From Ditylenchus dipsaci (taxonomy: Eukaryota > Nematoda > Chromadorea > Rhabditida > Anguinidae), in contig SADC01001388.1 in assembly GCA_004194705.1 (NCBI GenBank), positions 274,696-338,695 of the forward strand: DNA of 64,000 bases. Reading direction: 5' to 3'. This document shows, in pieces, positions 1-10,384 of the stretch. Below the pieces are notes generated by a model. It did no database searches. It was not told where the DNA came from and was given only the letters and a program-made list of their open reading frames with translations. Position numbers and translations under genes: made by a program. Each line of letters begins with the position of its first letter. Position 1 is the first letter of the stretch.

Positions 1-834
1 AAAACTGCTCTTTGAACTTTACCGTATTGTTGCTTACCCAAATAGGAGATAACTCCAGTCTCTTTGGATGTGAACAAATACTGCATGGCTTTGGAAATAT
101 CAAACACAGGGGACTCAAACAGCCTAAGTAACCAGCTTTGTTGCTGACGGAGACTAGCTCCAGTGCTACTTAGCTCCTATAAATTAAAAAAAATTGGAAT
201 GACGGTGGACAGTACTCTTTGTCCAGCATAATACTCTTTTGAGTAATTGAAAAAAATTTAATCAAAAGAAGTAAGATAGCATAAACTAGAACGATTCTAT
301 TTAAGAATCGGATGCCGAAAAACAGCTTCCTCCCTGCTGATTTTTCATAGAAAACAGCTTGGTTTCCTGTTGTTTTTTATATTCTACCGAAAATAGACCA
401 AATAGACCAAAACAAAAAAAAAAAAATAGACCAATATTCAAAAATGGTCTTAACTCTGAATCCTAGTCAAAAAAATGTGGGGTGGGGGATTATTAGAGGT
501 GCGGATTAATAGAAGTTGTACGGTATATCTTTCGCTAAACTTTTGAAAACTCAAAAGGGAGCAGGATTTTTTTTAAATTTCCTCTTTGCTGCTCGTAAAA
601 GCAAGTAGAGTCGAAAAATTACTGAAATATATTTAAAAAAATATCATTGCTAGCTTGAAATGTAGAAAGTGAAGTTTTTAAATATGTATATGAATGTGAA
701 AAAATGACTGAATAACATCAGTTAGACCCAGATCTTTAATATCAAAAACTTCTTCGATCTATGCAGCAGTTCTATTTAGCTTAGAAGTGAAAGAAAATAA
801 GTTAGTAGCCCAAAATCTTTGTATGCTTATCTAT

Positions 835-930
835 TACAGTTTGCACAGTCGAGTAAAAGAGGTAGCAAAAATTTTAATAGTCACCCTATTTATCGACTTT
901 TGAGTCACATATCTTTTATCGTTAAGCTGG
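835..930 (+). promoter_or_regulatory. conserved block upstream of gene A
   Basis: This block lies 60-150 bp upstream of the gene A start codon. It shares CAGTTTGCACAGTCG, then TATTTATCGACTTTT, then CACATATC with the region upstream of gene B at about 10245-10330 and of its second copy at about 41340-41425. Most surrounding sequence has diverged between A and B, so conservation here suggests a core promoter or 5' UTR element. No TATA box or initiator was firmly identified. Confidence 0.45.
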
Positions 931-988
931 CTGAATGCGCAAATCTCAAAATTTTATAAAATACTTTTGATAAATTTTTCTTTTTAAT

Positions 989-3900
989 ATGATTGTTGAT
1001 ATTACAAAATTTGTATATTTGCTGTGTTTTTTTGTTGTTACATTATTGCTGCAAAAAGTATTGAGTCAATGTCCCCCCGGTATGGAGCAAGATGGAAGTA
1101 GGTTTGATTACAGTAATTTAGTATTTTTACTATTGTATAATCACCTCCCCTTCAAGTTGGTCCAATGTTGTTATTTTAACAAAACTAGCGTAGAGTAAAA
1201 AGTCAAGGAAAAATGTGATGCACCGGGTAGGAATCGAACCACAACAATTTCACCGGCTTCCAAAGCCATTAATAATATGATTAATCCCATGACCATGTTT
1301 TTTCCTTATTCCTGATCCTGATTCCTGATTAGGCACCCCAAGAAAGCGCCTAACCAACCTCTTCACATAAGTTAGGAACAGGGCTCCGAGCTCGAAATTT
1401 TGAAATAAAGGACATGTGGTCTAAAGTTCTCAACACATCAAATTTGATAATATCATCAAAATTTGGTGTTTTTTACTTCAACCCATCTTTTTCATATATT
1501 TTGTTTTCTTATCTCAGATGTTTTTACATCGTCTTGTAGCTGATATTTTTTATCGATTGATTGGTCAAACACCCTAGCTTTTTTTAGAAAATCACATCAA
1601 AAGTGAGGTAAAACCCATTAAAAACACCGATGTAAAAAACATGGTTTGTTACCTCACTTTTAAAATTATTTTTAACTAGGGTGTTTGACCACTCAATCGA
1701 TAGAGACAAATCTCAGCTACAAAACGATGTAAAAACATCTGAGACAAAAAACAAATTATGTGAAAAAGAGGTGTTTGTAGTAAAAAAAACACCGAATTTT
1801 GATAATATCATCAAATTGATCTTTTCGGGAACTATAATGTGGTCAAAAAAGGCATTACGTCTAGTGCTTACTGAGTTTTGAGTACCGAATATAAAGACTT
1901 TGTCGTAAAATCTCAAAAATCATAAAAATTTTTTTATGATTTTTAAAATTTTCAATAAGGGACGTTTGGGAGCCCTGGTCAGGAGCAATTTTGAACATCT
2001 CCTTTTTTGTTAAACATGCTTAAAGGGCATACCAGCGCGTTACACGGTCAATTTCAAAAGGCGGGGACCACACTTTCAAGACAAAAAACATTTGATTTGA
2101 AAATGTTCCTTTAATTTTTTTATTATTGTCACCGAAAAAGTTGTCACCGAAAGACTTTTTCTTGTCGCCGATTTTTGAAAAGATTTGACTGCAGCTGCAT
2201 ACGGTCTCACAAAGTCATCAGTGGATGTAGCGTGACCTGAAAATACGAAAAATAAAACGAAAAATAGTCACCAAAAACAAAAATATAAGAAATCGATGAC
2301 AAGAAAAAGTCTTTCGGTGACAACTTTTTCGGTGACAATAATAAAAAAATTAAAGGAACATTTTCAAATCAAATGTTTTTTGTCTTGAAAGTGTGGTCCT
2401 CGCCTTTTGAAAATTTGAAATTGACCTGTAACGCGCTGGTATGCCCCTTTAAGTCCGTTTTAAAGTGAAAAAACTTTAGTAAATAAACTTAATCAAAAAC
2501 AGACGAAACTGAGGAAACATTGAGTTAAAACTTAACAAACAGACCCTAGTTAAAATTGCCTAGGAAAATTATTATAAGTACGTCAAGTTCAGCTTGCAAC
2601 ATCAAAATGTTCTGCTTCGACCCTAAAGAAACATGTACTCAAGGCGTCTGCTGTAAGTATAGACTTTTAAATTTTATAATTTAGACCATATGATTTTGGC
2701 CATAATTTAGGCTCGAATAGTTTCTTAAAGCTACACAATAAAACTAGATTACAGGTCAAGCATCAAAACAAGGTGTAATAGTGCCAGGGCCAGGTGGAGT
2801 ACCGATCTCCCAAAGCCCATTCTGTCCAATGGGAGCAGTGCCGGATGGCTGTAAGCATTTTGGAATAATAATTTGAAAAAAAACTGTATTTATGGTGTAA
2901 GCCTGTCGATACATGCAGTTCTGTGCTAGTCCCAGTGAGCAATGCTACATGGGCACTACTTGCTGTTGGTTACTTCCCACTATTTTGAAATGATAAAAAA
3001 AAATATGGTCGTTTTTCAGGCAAAATGGCCAATGACCCATCTCTGTTAGGCACTAGTGCGGGTGGATTCGGTGGTATATCCAGTCAATTTATGAACAACG
3101 CCGGGCAAGCGGGTGGCTATGGAACGCCTGGGATGATGCCTGGAGGCATGCAAGGTTACGGGATGCAAGGATATGGGGGACGGGTACGTAAAAAATTAGA
3201 TCCAGTCCATTTTAAGCTCCTTCACGTGTTGTGTTGAATGTGATATGTGTCATGACTCATGATGCTTAAACACACATATATTTCAATTTCTCAGATACCA
3301 GTTAACATTTCAAAATCGAGCCTATCGAGCGGGGAGCACAGGAAACTTCTTATAATTTTTCAAGGAGAAACAACAGGGGACCAAGCAAAAAAAGAGCCGC
3401 CTGAAACTAAAAATAGTCCCTCACCTTCCTTCCCAAAGAGTATAAGCTCTTTAAGCTAAAATGGTTAAGGAACTCATTAAAAACACTTCTTTGTTATATA
3501 GGGTCAACATTTGAATTCGTGAAATAGAATTATAAATTGAGCTTTAAAACACATTACAGGCGGAATGATGAGCCCTTACGGTGGAATGACGGCATGGGTG
3601 GCATGAACAACCCTTACTCAATGGGTGGAGGAATGATGGGTAAAAAGAATGCTTAAGGGTTCTAACAATCAAGCTAACACTTGTTGCAGGAGGCATCTTG
3701 CCGTGCCACGACACCCAACCTCAATGCATGATGTTTTTGCACTATTGTCCCCTCCAAGTAGGCTTTTTCAATGACAAAAATGTTCATGATTTTTGATGAT
3801 TGGCAGTAACATTTAATTTTTTTTCAATTTTTTTCTATAATTGGTTCTTAGGCTGAAACGTTTTAAATTTCCTCAGTCAAAGTTGTATAACTTAATATTT

Positions 3901-4100
3901 TTAGTCGATTTGGAAGCGTGCATGAGCACTTGTGGAATGTGCGGTGGTGGGATGGGCGGTGGAATGGGTGGTTATGGCATGGGCGGCGGCATAGGCGTAA
4001 ATGGATGGCCGGAATGGGTGGGTATGGAGCCATGAATGGAATGGGCATGGCAGGCTATGGAGGAGCACAAGGATATGCAATGAACGGAATGTACGGATAG
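989..4100 (+). CDS. secreted Gly/Met-rich protein with EB-like and ShKT domains, gene A (7 exons)
   Basis: Exons by splice sites and reading phase: 989-1097, 2593-2652, 2755-2850, 3020-~3183, 3560-3639, 3690-3757, 3905-4100. Exon 1 encodes a signal peptide (hydrophobic core LLCFFVVTLLL, likely cleavage before QCPPGMEQDG). Exons 1-3 give a Cys-rich module (QCPPG..DG..C..FCFDPKETCTQG.C) resembling nematode EB modules. Exons 4-5 are Gly/Met-rich (GGYGTPGMMPG, GYGMQGYGG). Exons 6-7 contain a ShKT/SXC pattern (PCHD....C......C, then ACMSTCGMC), followed by a Gly/Met tail ending MNGMYG. ShKT domains are widespread in nematode secreted proteins and do not by themselves imply toxicity. Intron 1 holds two MITEs. 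Relative to gene B, exons 4 and 5 and the start of exon 7 each miss or gain about one base, so a sequencing error or a decaying gene cannot be separated. Function inferred: extracellular matrix, cuticle or secreted adhesive or elastic material. Confidence 0.7.
1210..1300 (-). other. tRNA-like sequence (possible SINE head or tRNA pseudogene)
   Basis: On the minus strand there is a good B box, GGTTCGATTCC, followed by CTACCC. Upstream is a weak anticodon-arm-like GGCTTTGGAAGCC whose loop would read TGG. The acceptor stem is not convincing and the spacing is loose. It lies in intron 1 of gene A. A relic or SINE head is more likely than a working tRNA gene. Confidence 0.35.
1379..1977. mobile_element. 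hAT-like foldback MITE in intron 1 of gene A
   Basis: The ends are CAGGGCTCC and GGAGCCCTG. The flanking 8-mers GTTAGGAA and GTCAGGAG match at 6 of 8 positions, as an aged 8-bp hAT target duplication would. The interior is a long imperfect palindrome: TTTGATAATATCATCAAA occurs on both arms and the arms meet near 1620-1680. No transposase is present. Confidence 0.6.
2024..2448. mobile_element. TTAA-flanked foldback MITE (piggyBac-like ends)
   Basis: It lies between TTAA at 2020-2023 and TTAA at 2449-2452. The inverted ends are AGGGCATACCAGCGCG and CGCGCTGGTATGCCCC. The arms continue inward with matching tracts such as CACTTTCAAGAC and TCTTTCGGTGACAAC. It is non-coding. TTAA target sites fit piggyBac-type transposition. 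A single related end (AAAAGGG..ACCAGCGCGTTA) lies in an intron of gene B at about 14015 and of its copy at about 44250. Confidence 0.6.
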
Positions 4101-4215
4101 ACATAATAGTGAATTTTGAAACATTTTATAGCTGTAAAATTATTAAACTGTATATAAATTATGAAAAAAAAACATTTTTTGCAAGCTAGTTGTTAATTAC
4201 CATGGTGAAAAAATC

Positions 4216-4482
4216 GGACCTAGGTATTAGGCTCAGGGACAACCCGCACTAATTTCAGCATTTTAAATAAAAAGTTTGAAAAATAGTCCGCCGGCGAGTA
4301 ATAGGAGTAACAGAGTGAATAGGTAGAAATCATGAGCTGAGCAGGGGTACAGGTCTCGATTTCTGACGCTACTATGATAGCGCTCCTCCCGCCAATAATT
4401 TTTTAGGTATCCCGAAAACCATACTTTTTTTTAAAATGCTGAAATTAGTGCGGATTGTCCCTGAGCCTAATACCTAGGGTCC
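4216..4482. repeat. foldback MITE, 3' of gene A
   Basis: Inverted arms of about 50 bp begin GGACCTAGGTATTAGG and continue into CTCAGGGACAA. The mirror TTGTCCCTGAGCCTAATACC lies at 4456-4475. Inside these, CAGGGACAA/TTGTCCCTG resembles hAT termini. No target duplication is clear and no coding sequence is present. Confidence 0.55.
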
Positions 4483-4502
4483 GAAGCCCAAGGCTAAGCC
4501 TA

Positions 4503-4927
4503 CAGTCAAACCTCTCTACTATGGCACCCCAAAAGTTCGTTCCCGCCTTGGTCCGACACTTTTTTTAACCGAATTTTCAAAGTCTTTTATCTATTCTGTT
4601 TTGACAGTCTGGTCCCAAATATCGTAAGGATTCCGATTTTGCCAATCGTTTTTCAGAATTATAAAAAAAATTCTTTTAAAAAAGCAAAACTCAGTTTAAA
4701 AACAGGAAAATTCAAAAATTTCTGTTTTTAAACTGAGTTTTTTGCTTTTTTAGAAGAATTTTCTCTATAATTCTGAAAAACGGTTGGCAAAATCGGAATC
4801 TTTACGATATTTGGGACCAGACTGTTAAAACAGAAATGGCAAAAGCCTTCAAAAATCGAGGTAAAAAAGTGTCGGACCCAAGGCGGGAACGAACTTTTGG
4901 GGGTGCCATAGTAGAGAGGTTTGACTG
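4503..4927. mobile_element. pogo/Tc1-like palindromic MITE (CAGTCAAACC ends)
   Basis: It is flanked by TA at 4501-4502 and 4928-4929. The ends are CAGTCAAACCTCTCTACTAT and its inverse, with arms of roughly 200 bp meeting near 4710. It belongs to the same family as the elements at 24612-25040 and 54965-55392, with which it shares the AAGTTCGTTCCCGCC and GTCCGACAC tracts. It is non-coding and ends 37 bp before the duplicated unit begins. Confidence 0.65.
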
Positions 4928-5546
4928 TAATTCCTAAGCCTAAAAATTAAACTTAACTTTATGTACCATTTGAAAGGGAAGACACTAAGAAAAGTCAAAT
5001 TTCGATATTTTGCTTTTTTAGATCTTTTCAGTTTGGCATTGTATTTAGGACACGATTTCACAATTTTTCGATGTTTTCAAAAAATCAGATTTTAGGTCCT
5101 AAAATTCGACCGAAATTTGGACGATGTATATCTACAAATTTAAGACAACTTGACTAAAGATAACGGGCTGGAGATTTTAATTTCATTATACTGTATAGAA
5201 AAGTCAGAAAAAATAAAAAAACATATGCGCTTCCTTTTGCCATCTGGGCCCGTATTAATAATCGATTTACCCTTACCTTTTACCCTTACCTCTACCCTTA
5301 CCTCTACCCGTATTAATAAAGAATTTTTTACCCTTACCGCTACCTCTACCTTTACCCTTACCTCTACCCTTACGTCTACCCGTATTAATAAAAAATTTAT
5401 TACCCCTACCGCTACCTATACCTTTACCCTTACCTCTACCCTTACCTTTACCCGTATTATATAAAAAAAATTTACCCTTACCTTTACCTGTACCTTTTAC
5501 CTTTACCCTTACCTATACCCCCGTATTATAAAAGCTAGAGGTAAAG

Positions 5547-6212
5547 CATACCTGCACGGGCGCCGGCGCTGGCGCCGGGCGCCGGGCGCCGGCGCCGGCT
5601 AAAATATCTTAACAGTCGGGCGCCGGCGCCAGCGCCGGCGCCCGGCGCCACTTCAGCTGCGGCGCCGGCGCCCGGCGCCACATCAGCTGCGGCGCCGGCG
5701 CCGGCGCCTGAATGTCAAGATTTTCAGCTGTCTTTTCAGCTGTCTATATATACAAATTGTAGGCATACCCATCTTTGACAAAAATAGCCAATGATTTATT
5801 AGCTATTCCCGCAAGTACTGCAGCTGCTGAGCGTTATGTTCAGCATAACAGCTATGTTGACAGCCGGCAGAAAAAAGCTCCACTGGCCCAGTACTTTTTA
5901 AATCAAAGCAATGCTTGTTTATAACCGCAACATGATAAATTTTAATTTCTCATAATTGTTGCTATTCCTAATACAAAAAATTTCTATTTAAAAACATAAA
6001 ATGTTAGATTAGTCTTTGTTACATTCTATTATTTTATTTACCAAAATGGCTTGATGCCGGCGCCTGGCGCCGTATTTCCTCTTTTAGGCGTCGGCGCCGG
6101 CGCCGAATTAATTGTGGCGCCGGCGCCGACGCCGGCGCCCGGCGCCGATTTTTAGTAGACCCGGCGCCTGGGTCGGCGCCCGGCGCCGATTTTTTCTCAG
6201 CGTGCAGGTATG
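5547..6212. mobile_element. GC-island-ended element nested in the Harbinger arm (copy 1 only)
   Basis: A 12-bp perfect inverted repeat, CATACCTGCACG and CGTGCAGGTATG, is flanked by GGTAAAG at 5540-5546 and 6213-6219. Just inside each end are arrays of GCGCCGGCGCC-type palindromes (5558-5708 and 6057-6192). The centre is AT-rich and non-coding. The second unit has no such insert near 37415. The host array is itself GGTAAAG-rich, so the 7-bp target duplication could be fortuitous. Confidence 0.6.
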
Positions 6213-6496
6213 GGTAAAGGTAGAGGTAGAGGTAGAGGTAAGGGTAAAAAACAACAAGGGGGACCAAGGCATATTTTTACCATGGGTGGTAGCATGGTAA
6301 AAGTTTTTACCTCATCTCGATTTTCAAATATTGTCCCGTAAAGCATTTCTTAAGCAATTTTAGTTCGCTGAACACGAATTTAACGTCCGTTTTTCATTGT
6401 TGTGCGTTTCATTGTTGTGCGGAATGTTGAGTTTTGCTCGCTACTTTAAGACTGTGCTCTTTTCTCTCACTCTATGTTTTTTGTTTAGTTTTCGCA

Positions 6497-7075
6497 ATGT
6501 TCACACCGGATATGTGCAAACGTCTCGTGAAGCTGGTGTCCGAAAATCAAGAAGATCTCTTCCCGAACAGCGCAAGAAAGACTCAGCCGCTGGTCAAAGC
6601 AATGCGTGGAAGTTCGTCGCCGACACCTCAATACTGAATATCCGGATTAAGGGGCGCACAGTGTGGAGCAGATCAAGCAGAAGCACTCGAATTTGAAGAA
6701 GTTGGCGAAGCAGGATCTCCAGGATTTTCCTTACCTTTGTTGCATGTCTTGTAAACAGTGGTTTTCAGATGCAATTCTTCTCTCTGCAAGACACGGGTGC
6801 TCGTCGAACAAGTGATTGGCCGCTGGAAGCGTCGATTTCATTCATTGCATGGGGAGCTTCGGATTGCTTTGGAGTGGGTGCCTCAGTTCATCGTCGCCGC
6901 TGCCGTGCTACACAACATTTGCCGTCTTCGAGGAGTGTCCGATGAAAACGACGAGGAAATGAATGATGATCAGCTGCCGAGGAGGGTCTGTGCATGCAAT
7001 CTCTGCGCATTGCAAAGAATGAACACGGGATCAAATATGAGAAATTCTATCGTAAATCGTTACTTTGTCCGTTGA
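6497..7075 (+). pseudogene. Harbinger remnants: Myb/SANT-like segment plus DDE transposase C-terminus
   Basis: The first part (6497-6710) reads MFTPDMCKRLVKLVSENQED. After frame changes it reads NAWKFVADTLN and VEQIKQKHSNLKKLAKQ, the pattern of the Myb/SANT-like DNA-binding protein of Harbinger elements. The second part (6758-7075) encodes RVLVEQVIGRWKRRFH.LHGELRI and VAAAVLHNICRLRG, typical of the C-terminus of HARBI1-like DDE transposases. The catalytic core between them is missing, so this is an internally deleted, dead element. It recurs at 37692-38273. Confidence 0.7.
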
Positions 7076-7424
7076 GGTGTGCTTTGCACTGTTGTGTTGT
7101 TGAATAAATCGTTTGGTGCCGAAGCAGTTGTATTTGCATGTATTTCTAAATGTTGAAGTTAGAAATATAGCTAAGGGTAAAAGGTTAAGGTAATGGTAAA
7201 AGTTACAGGTAATGGTAAAAGGTAGAGGTAAAGGTAGGGGTAAAAATTGAAGGTAGTGGTAAGGCTAGAGGTAGGGGTAAAAGGTAGTGGTAAGGGTAAG
7301 GGTAAAGGTAAAGGTAAAAGTTAAAGGTAAAAAGGTAGAGGTAGGGGTAAAAGCTAGAGTAAGAGTAAAAGTTAGAGGTAAGGGTAAAAGGTAAAGGTAA
7401 AGTAATCTTTATTAATACGGGCCC

Positions 7425-7909
7425 TGATGCATAAAAAAGAAATATCGTAATAATAAAAGTAATTAAGAATAAAGTTCACACTCAACTTAAGAAGCTGGTC
7501 TTGTAATTATGAGCCAATTTCATATAAGAGCTGGATAGTGATAGTTTTTTTCCGCCAGGGTTGTAGCATTTTTCATCCTGAGTAATTTTTAATTAAAAAC
7601 CTGGGCTCTATTCCTTGTCCAAATAAAAGTTAAATGGCAACAAAAGTTGAGACACAACCACAAGTGCCCGAAATCGACTGTTTTTTCGATCCCATTTATA
7701 CTCTCATTTGTCACTCTCGATGCAATCAAATTTATGGTTGTTAGAAAGGCTACAAAAAAAACTTTATAATGACATATAAGCTGCTTGTGAGTCATATGAA
7801 AATTTCTGAGATGTGACGGTTTTTATAAAAAAATTATATTTGAGAAATAGCATTTTCGACAAAAACAGCCGCAATCTCCGAATTGACCAGTAATGACAGC
7901 GAAAATACT
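7425..7909. other. intergenic, no gene seen
   Basis: AT-rich sequence between the Harbinger element and the large palindrome. No exon-like open frame with convincing splice sites and no tRNA was seen. The second copy at 38518-39005 is closely similar, without selective signs such as indels in threes. Confidence 0.5.
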
Positions 7910-9190
7910 TACATATTCTAAAAGAGCAACTCAAATGCTAAATTCCTGCAGAAAAAAAATACGCTAGTCATGTTGGCATTTAGAAAGTTATTCTTGATTT
8001 AAAGTTAACACTGGGTGACGTAAAACATTTTTCTCGCTAAGCAAGTTCAGAATTCTGACACCGGAATCGTGTCCAGCATGGTCGATTTACATGTGAATCT
8101 GCTTTTCAGGCTTGAAAGTACCTGTCAGATTTCAAATTCCGCTCGAGACAACAAAAATTTGAACTTAAAATAAAAAGGCTCAAATTGAAAACACCCCTCA
8201 AAATATGTAAATCCCCCTCAAATTTATTTTTTACCCCTCAATTTGAATTTCGCACAAAATGTGTAAATCCCCCTCAAATTTCAAATTTACACCCTCAAAT
8301 TTGAAATTTATAACCTCAAATTTGCATTTTTAGTATAATACTGCAGTGAATTTTGCGGGAATCCGAATTTTATAGTCAAAAAATACTTGTATCGCTCAGA
8401 ATTCCACCCTGGAGCGGCCAGAAGCCCTGAAAGTACGTTTTTGGGGGGTTTACAAAAGGGGAGTGAACTTTTTCCGAAAATTCGATCGAGCGGATCAGGA
8501 TTCCGGTCTGATCGGCTGAATCGCTCAGAATTCCACCCTGAACCACTCAAACCACCAAAAGCCTGGAATTTTAAACGATTAAGTCCATCGGACTGGAATT
8601 CTGATTCGCTCAATCGAATTTTCGCAAAAAGTTTACCCCTTAGTAAATCCCAAAAAACCAACTTTCAGGGGCTTCTAGCTGCTCCAGGGTGGAATTCTGA
8701 GCGATCCAAGTCCTTTTTGACTATAAAATTCGGATTTCTGCAAAATTTACTGCAGTATTTCACTAAAAATGCAAATTTGAGGGGGTAAATTTGAAATATG
8801 AGGGGGATTTACACATTTTCTGCGAAATTCAAATTTGAGGGGATAAAAAATAAATTTGAGGGGGGATTTACATATTTTGAGGGGCGTTTTCACCTACAGC
8901 CAATAAAAAAAGAGAAAAAATTGCTTTCTGAATGTTTATTGTCTCGAGCGGGATTTGGAATCTGACAGGCACTTTGATATTTGAAAAGCAGCTTCACATG
9001 TAATCGGACCATGCTGGAATTGTAAACTTGCCTAGCGAGAAAAAAGTTTTACGTCAACCAGTGTTAAGCAGATTGTGTGTGTCAATACTTTGAATGAAGA
9101 ATAACTTTCTAAATGCCAACATGACCAGCGTATTTTTTCCTCAGGAATGTAGCATTCGAGTTGCTCTTTCAGAATCTCTATATAGTATTT
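7910..9190. repeat. 1.28-kb near-perfect palindrome (foldback element), copy 1
   Basis: Arms of about 640 bp meet near 8550. Landmarks mirrored on both sides are GAGCAACTCRAATGCTA near the outer ends, ATGTTGGCATTTAGAAAGTTA, TTAACACTGG..GACGTAAAAC, TCTCGCTAAGCAAGTT, AAATTCCGCTCGAGACAA, and tandem CCCCCTCAAATTT units around 8195-8320 and 8775-8885. The innermost part is rich in CAGAATTCCACCCTG. Open frames inside are by-products of the symmetry. A third related end (TTAACACTGGATTCAAGTTC) occurs at about 9840. Confidence 0.7.
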
Positions 9191-10244
9191 GGGTCGGATG
9201 TGTGTGCCGCCATTTTGAGTGGTCTGGTTGTGCCAGTCATAACCTGTTTTTGAGAAACATATTGTTATACGAGTTTGTACTAATTGGAAAGCCCTTTTAA
9301 GAGCGGGGGATATTTGAGTTTCAGATTTGGAAATCGCTATAAATTTTGAGATTTCGCTCCATTAAGTTGAAAACTGGGGGTTATTTGTAGAAATCTCATG
9401 AGTGGTCCCGTCGTGACCGCTATTACTTTATTGAGAAGTGTAGGCAGGAGAGGATTTGGCATATGTAACTTGAAGAGGGTAGATCTTGTCAATTTTCATT
9501 ATCGAATACAGTAGTTTGAAACACAAAAGGAAGCGCAGATGACAGGCTTTCTAATGAGATATAATGGAGTTATTTATGACAATTCAATGTAAAAATTTTA
9601 CTTCAAAGAAAAGTCGTGTCATTTTTGAAAACGTTGTTGATAGTTAAGAACCGAACAAAAAGCGTGATAATAGCACTTTTTAGATATCAATGTATACAAT
9701 TCGACAGAACAGGGAAATGCACCAGAAAAAGCTCTGAAGTAGGATAAAAAGAGGCAGTAGGAGTGTTTAGCAAGACTCTCAAAAAAAAATTCCAAATCAA
9801 TTTTGACGTACAACTCATATTCCGCTATAGTGACCCTAATTTAACACTGGATTCAAGTTCAGCATGGGCGATTTGCCAACAAAACTGCCCTCAAACATAA
9901 AAAGTTGCTGTCAAATTTCAAATTCCGCTCAAGACAAAAAATATTTAAATTCAAATTCTTTTAAGAAACTATCGTTCTAAATATTCTAAGAAAATATTGA
10001 AAAAAAAAGATTTTTGAAGTGGAAAATCGGTCGACCAGGAATTTTAAAAGGCGCGATTCCCAAGACCGTAGATTGTAATCATAGGCTACTCTTTCTTTTT
10101 GAAAATAAACGATAAAGTTCTTATAAGCTGAAATATGAAAAAAAGACTTAATCACACCATCCAGGCAGTTCCTATTCATTATTAAAAGGAAGGTAAATAA
10201 CTTAACAGCCAAAAATCTCTTTCTGTTTATCTGTCTGCTTTTAA
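9191..10244. other. intergenic, no gene seen
   Basis: AT-rich sequence with no convincing exon. About 9830-9960 is similar to one arm of the preceding palindrome and may be a solo end. The rest is matched by the second copy at 40277-41340 with scattered substitutions. Confidence 0.45.
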
Positions 10245-10340
10245 CAGTTTGCACAGTCGTGTAAAAATAGGTAGGAAATTTTTTTAATAGTCTCCGTATT
10301 TATCGACTTTTTAAGGCACATATCTGGTATAGTGCACAAA
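10245..10340 (+). promoter_or_regulatory. conserved block upstream of gene B, copy 1
   Basis: CAGTTTGCACAGTCG, TATTTATCGACTTTT and CACATATC occur in the same order and at similar distance from the ATG as in gene A. In the second copy the GTCGTGTA part is altered (CACAGAAGGAAAAAT). The block is a candidate shared promoter element of the gene family. Confidence 0.45.
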
Positions 10341-10384
10341 TCTCAACATTTAAAAAAGAATGTTGTTAAATTTCACTTCTTAAC

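Larger units (their letters stand above)
5246..7424 (+). mobile_element. PIF/Harbinger element with TACC-minisatellite arms, copy 1
   Basis: Inverted ends are GGGCCCGTATTAATA and TATTAATACGGGCCC. The left arm (5265-5525) is a degenerate TACCCTTACCTC array and the right arm (7170-7410) is its reverse complement (GGTAAAAGGTAGAGG), so the element can fold back. A minus-oriented stretch also occurs at 6212-6246. The interior holds fragments of both Harbinger proteins. A TWA target duplication is not evident at these ends, so the exact outer boundary is uncertain. A GC-ended element is nested at 5547-6212. Confidence 0.65.

Noticed and set aside
1681..1916. Two overlapping open frames on opposite strands
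   Set aside because: Both lie in the arms of the hAT-like palindromic MITE; the symmetry of the repeat produces them.
3863..4104. His/Pro-rich and Trp/Arg-rich proteins overlapping the Gly/Met exons
   Set aside because: They are other-frame or antisense readings of GGNATGGGN-type repeats, and recur wherever the Gly/Met exons occur (14949-15204, 45385-45688).
5260..5525. Telomeric repeat tract
   Set aside because: Units vary (TACCCTT, ACCTCT, ACCTTT) and the inverse array lies 2 kb away inside the same element, with Harbinger transposase remnants between. It is an element arm, not a telomere.
8308..8788. 133-residue open frame with repeated SEFHPGAARSP-like segments
   Set aside because: It spans the centre of the 1.28-kb palindrome and appears in mirrored form on the other strand. 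There are no splice or start signals and the second copy has a different frame.
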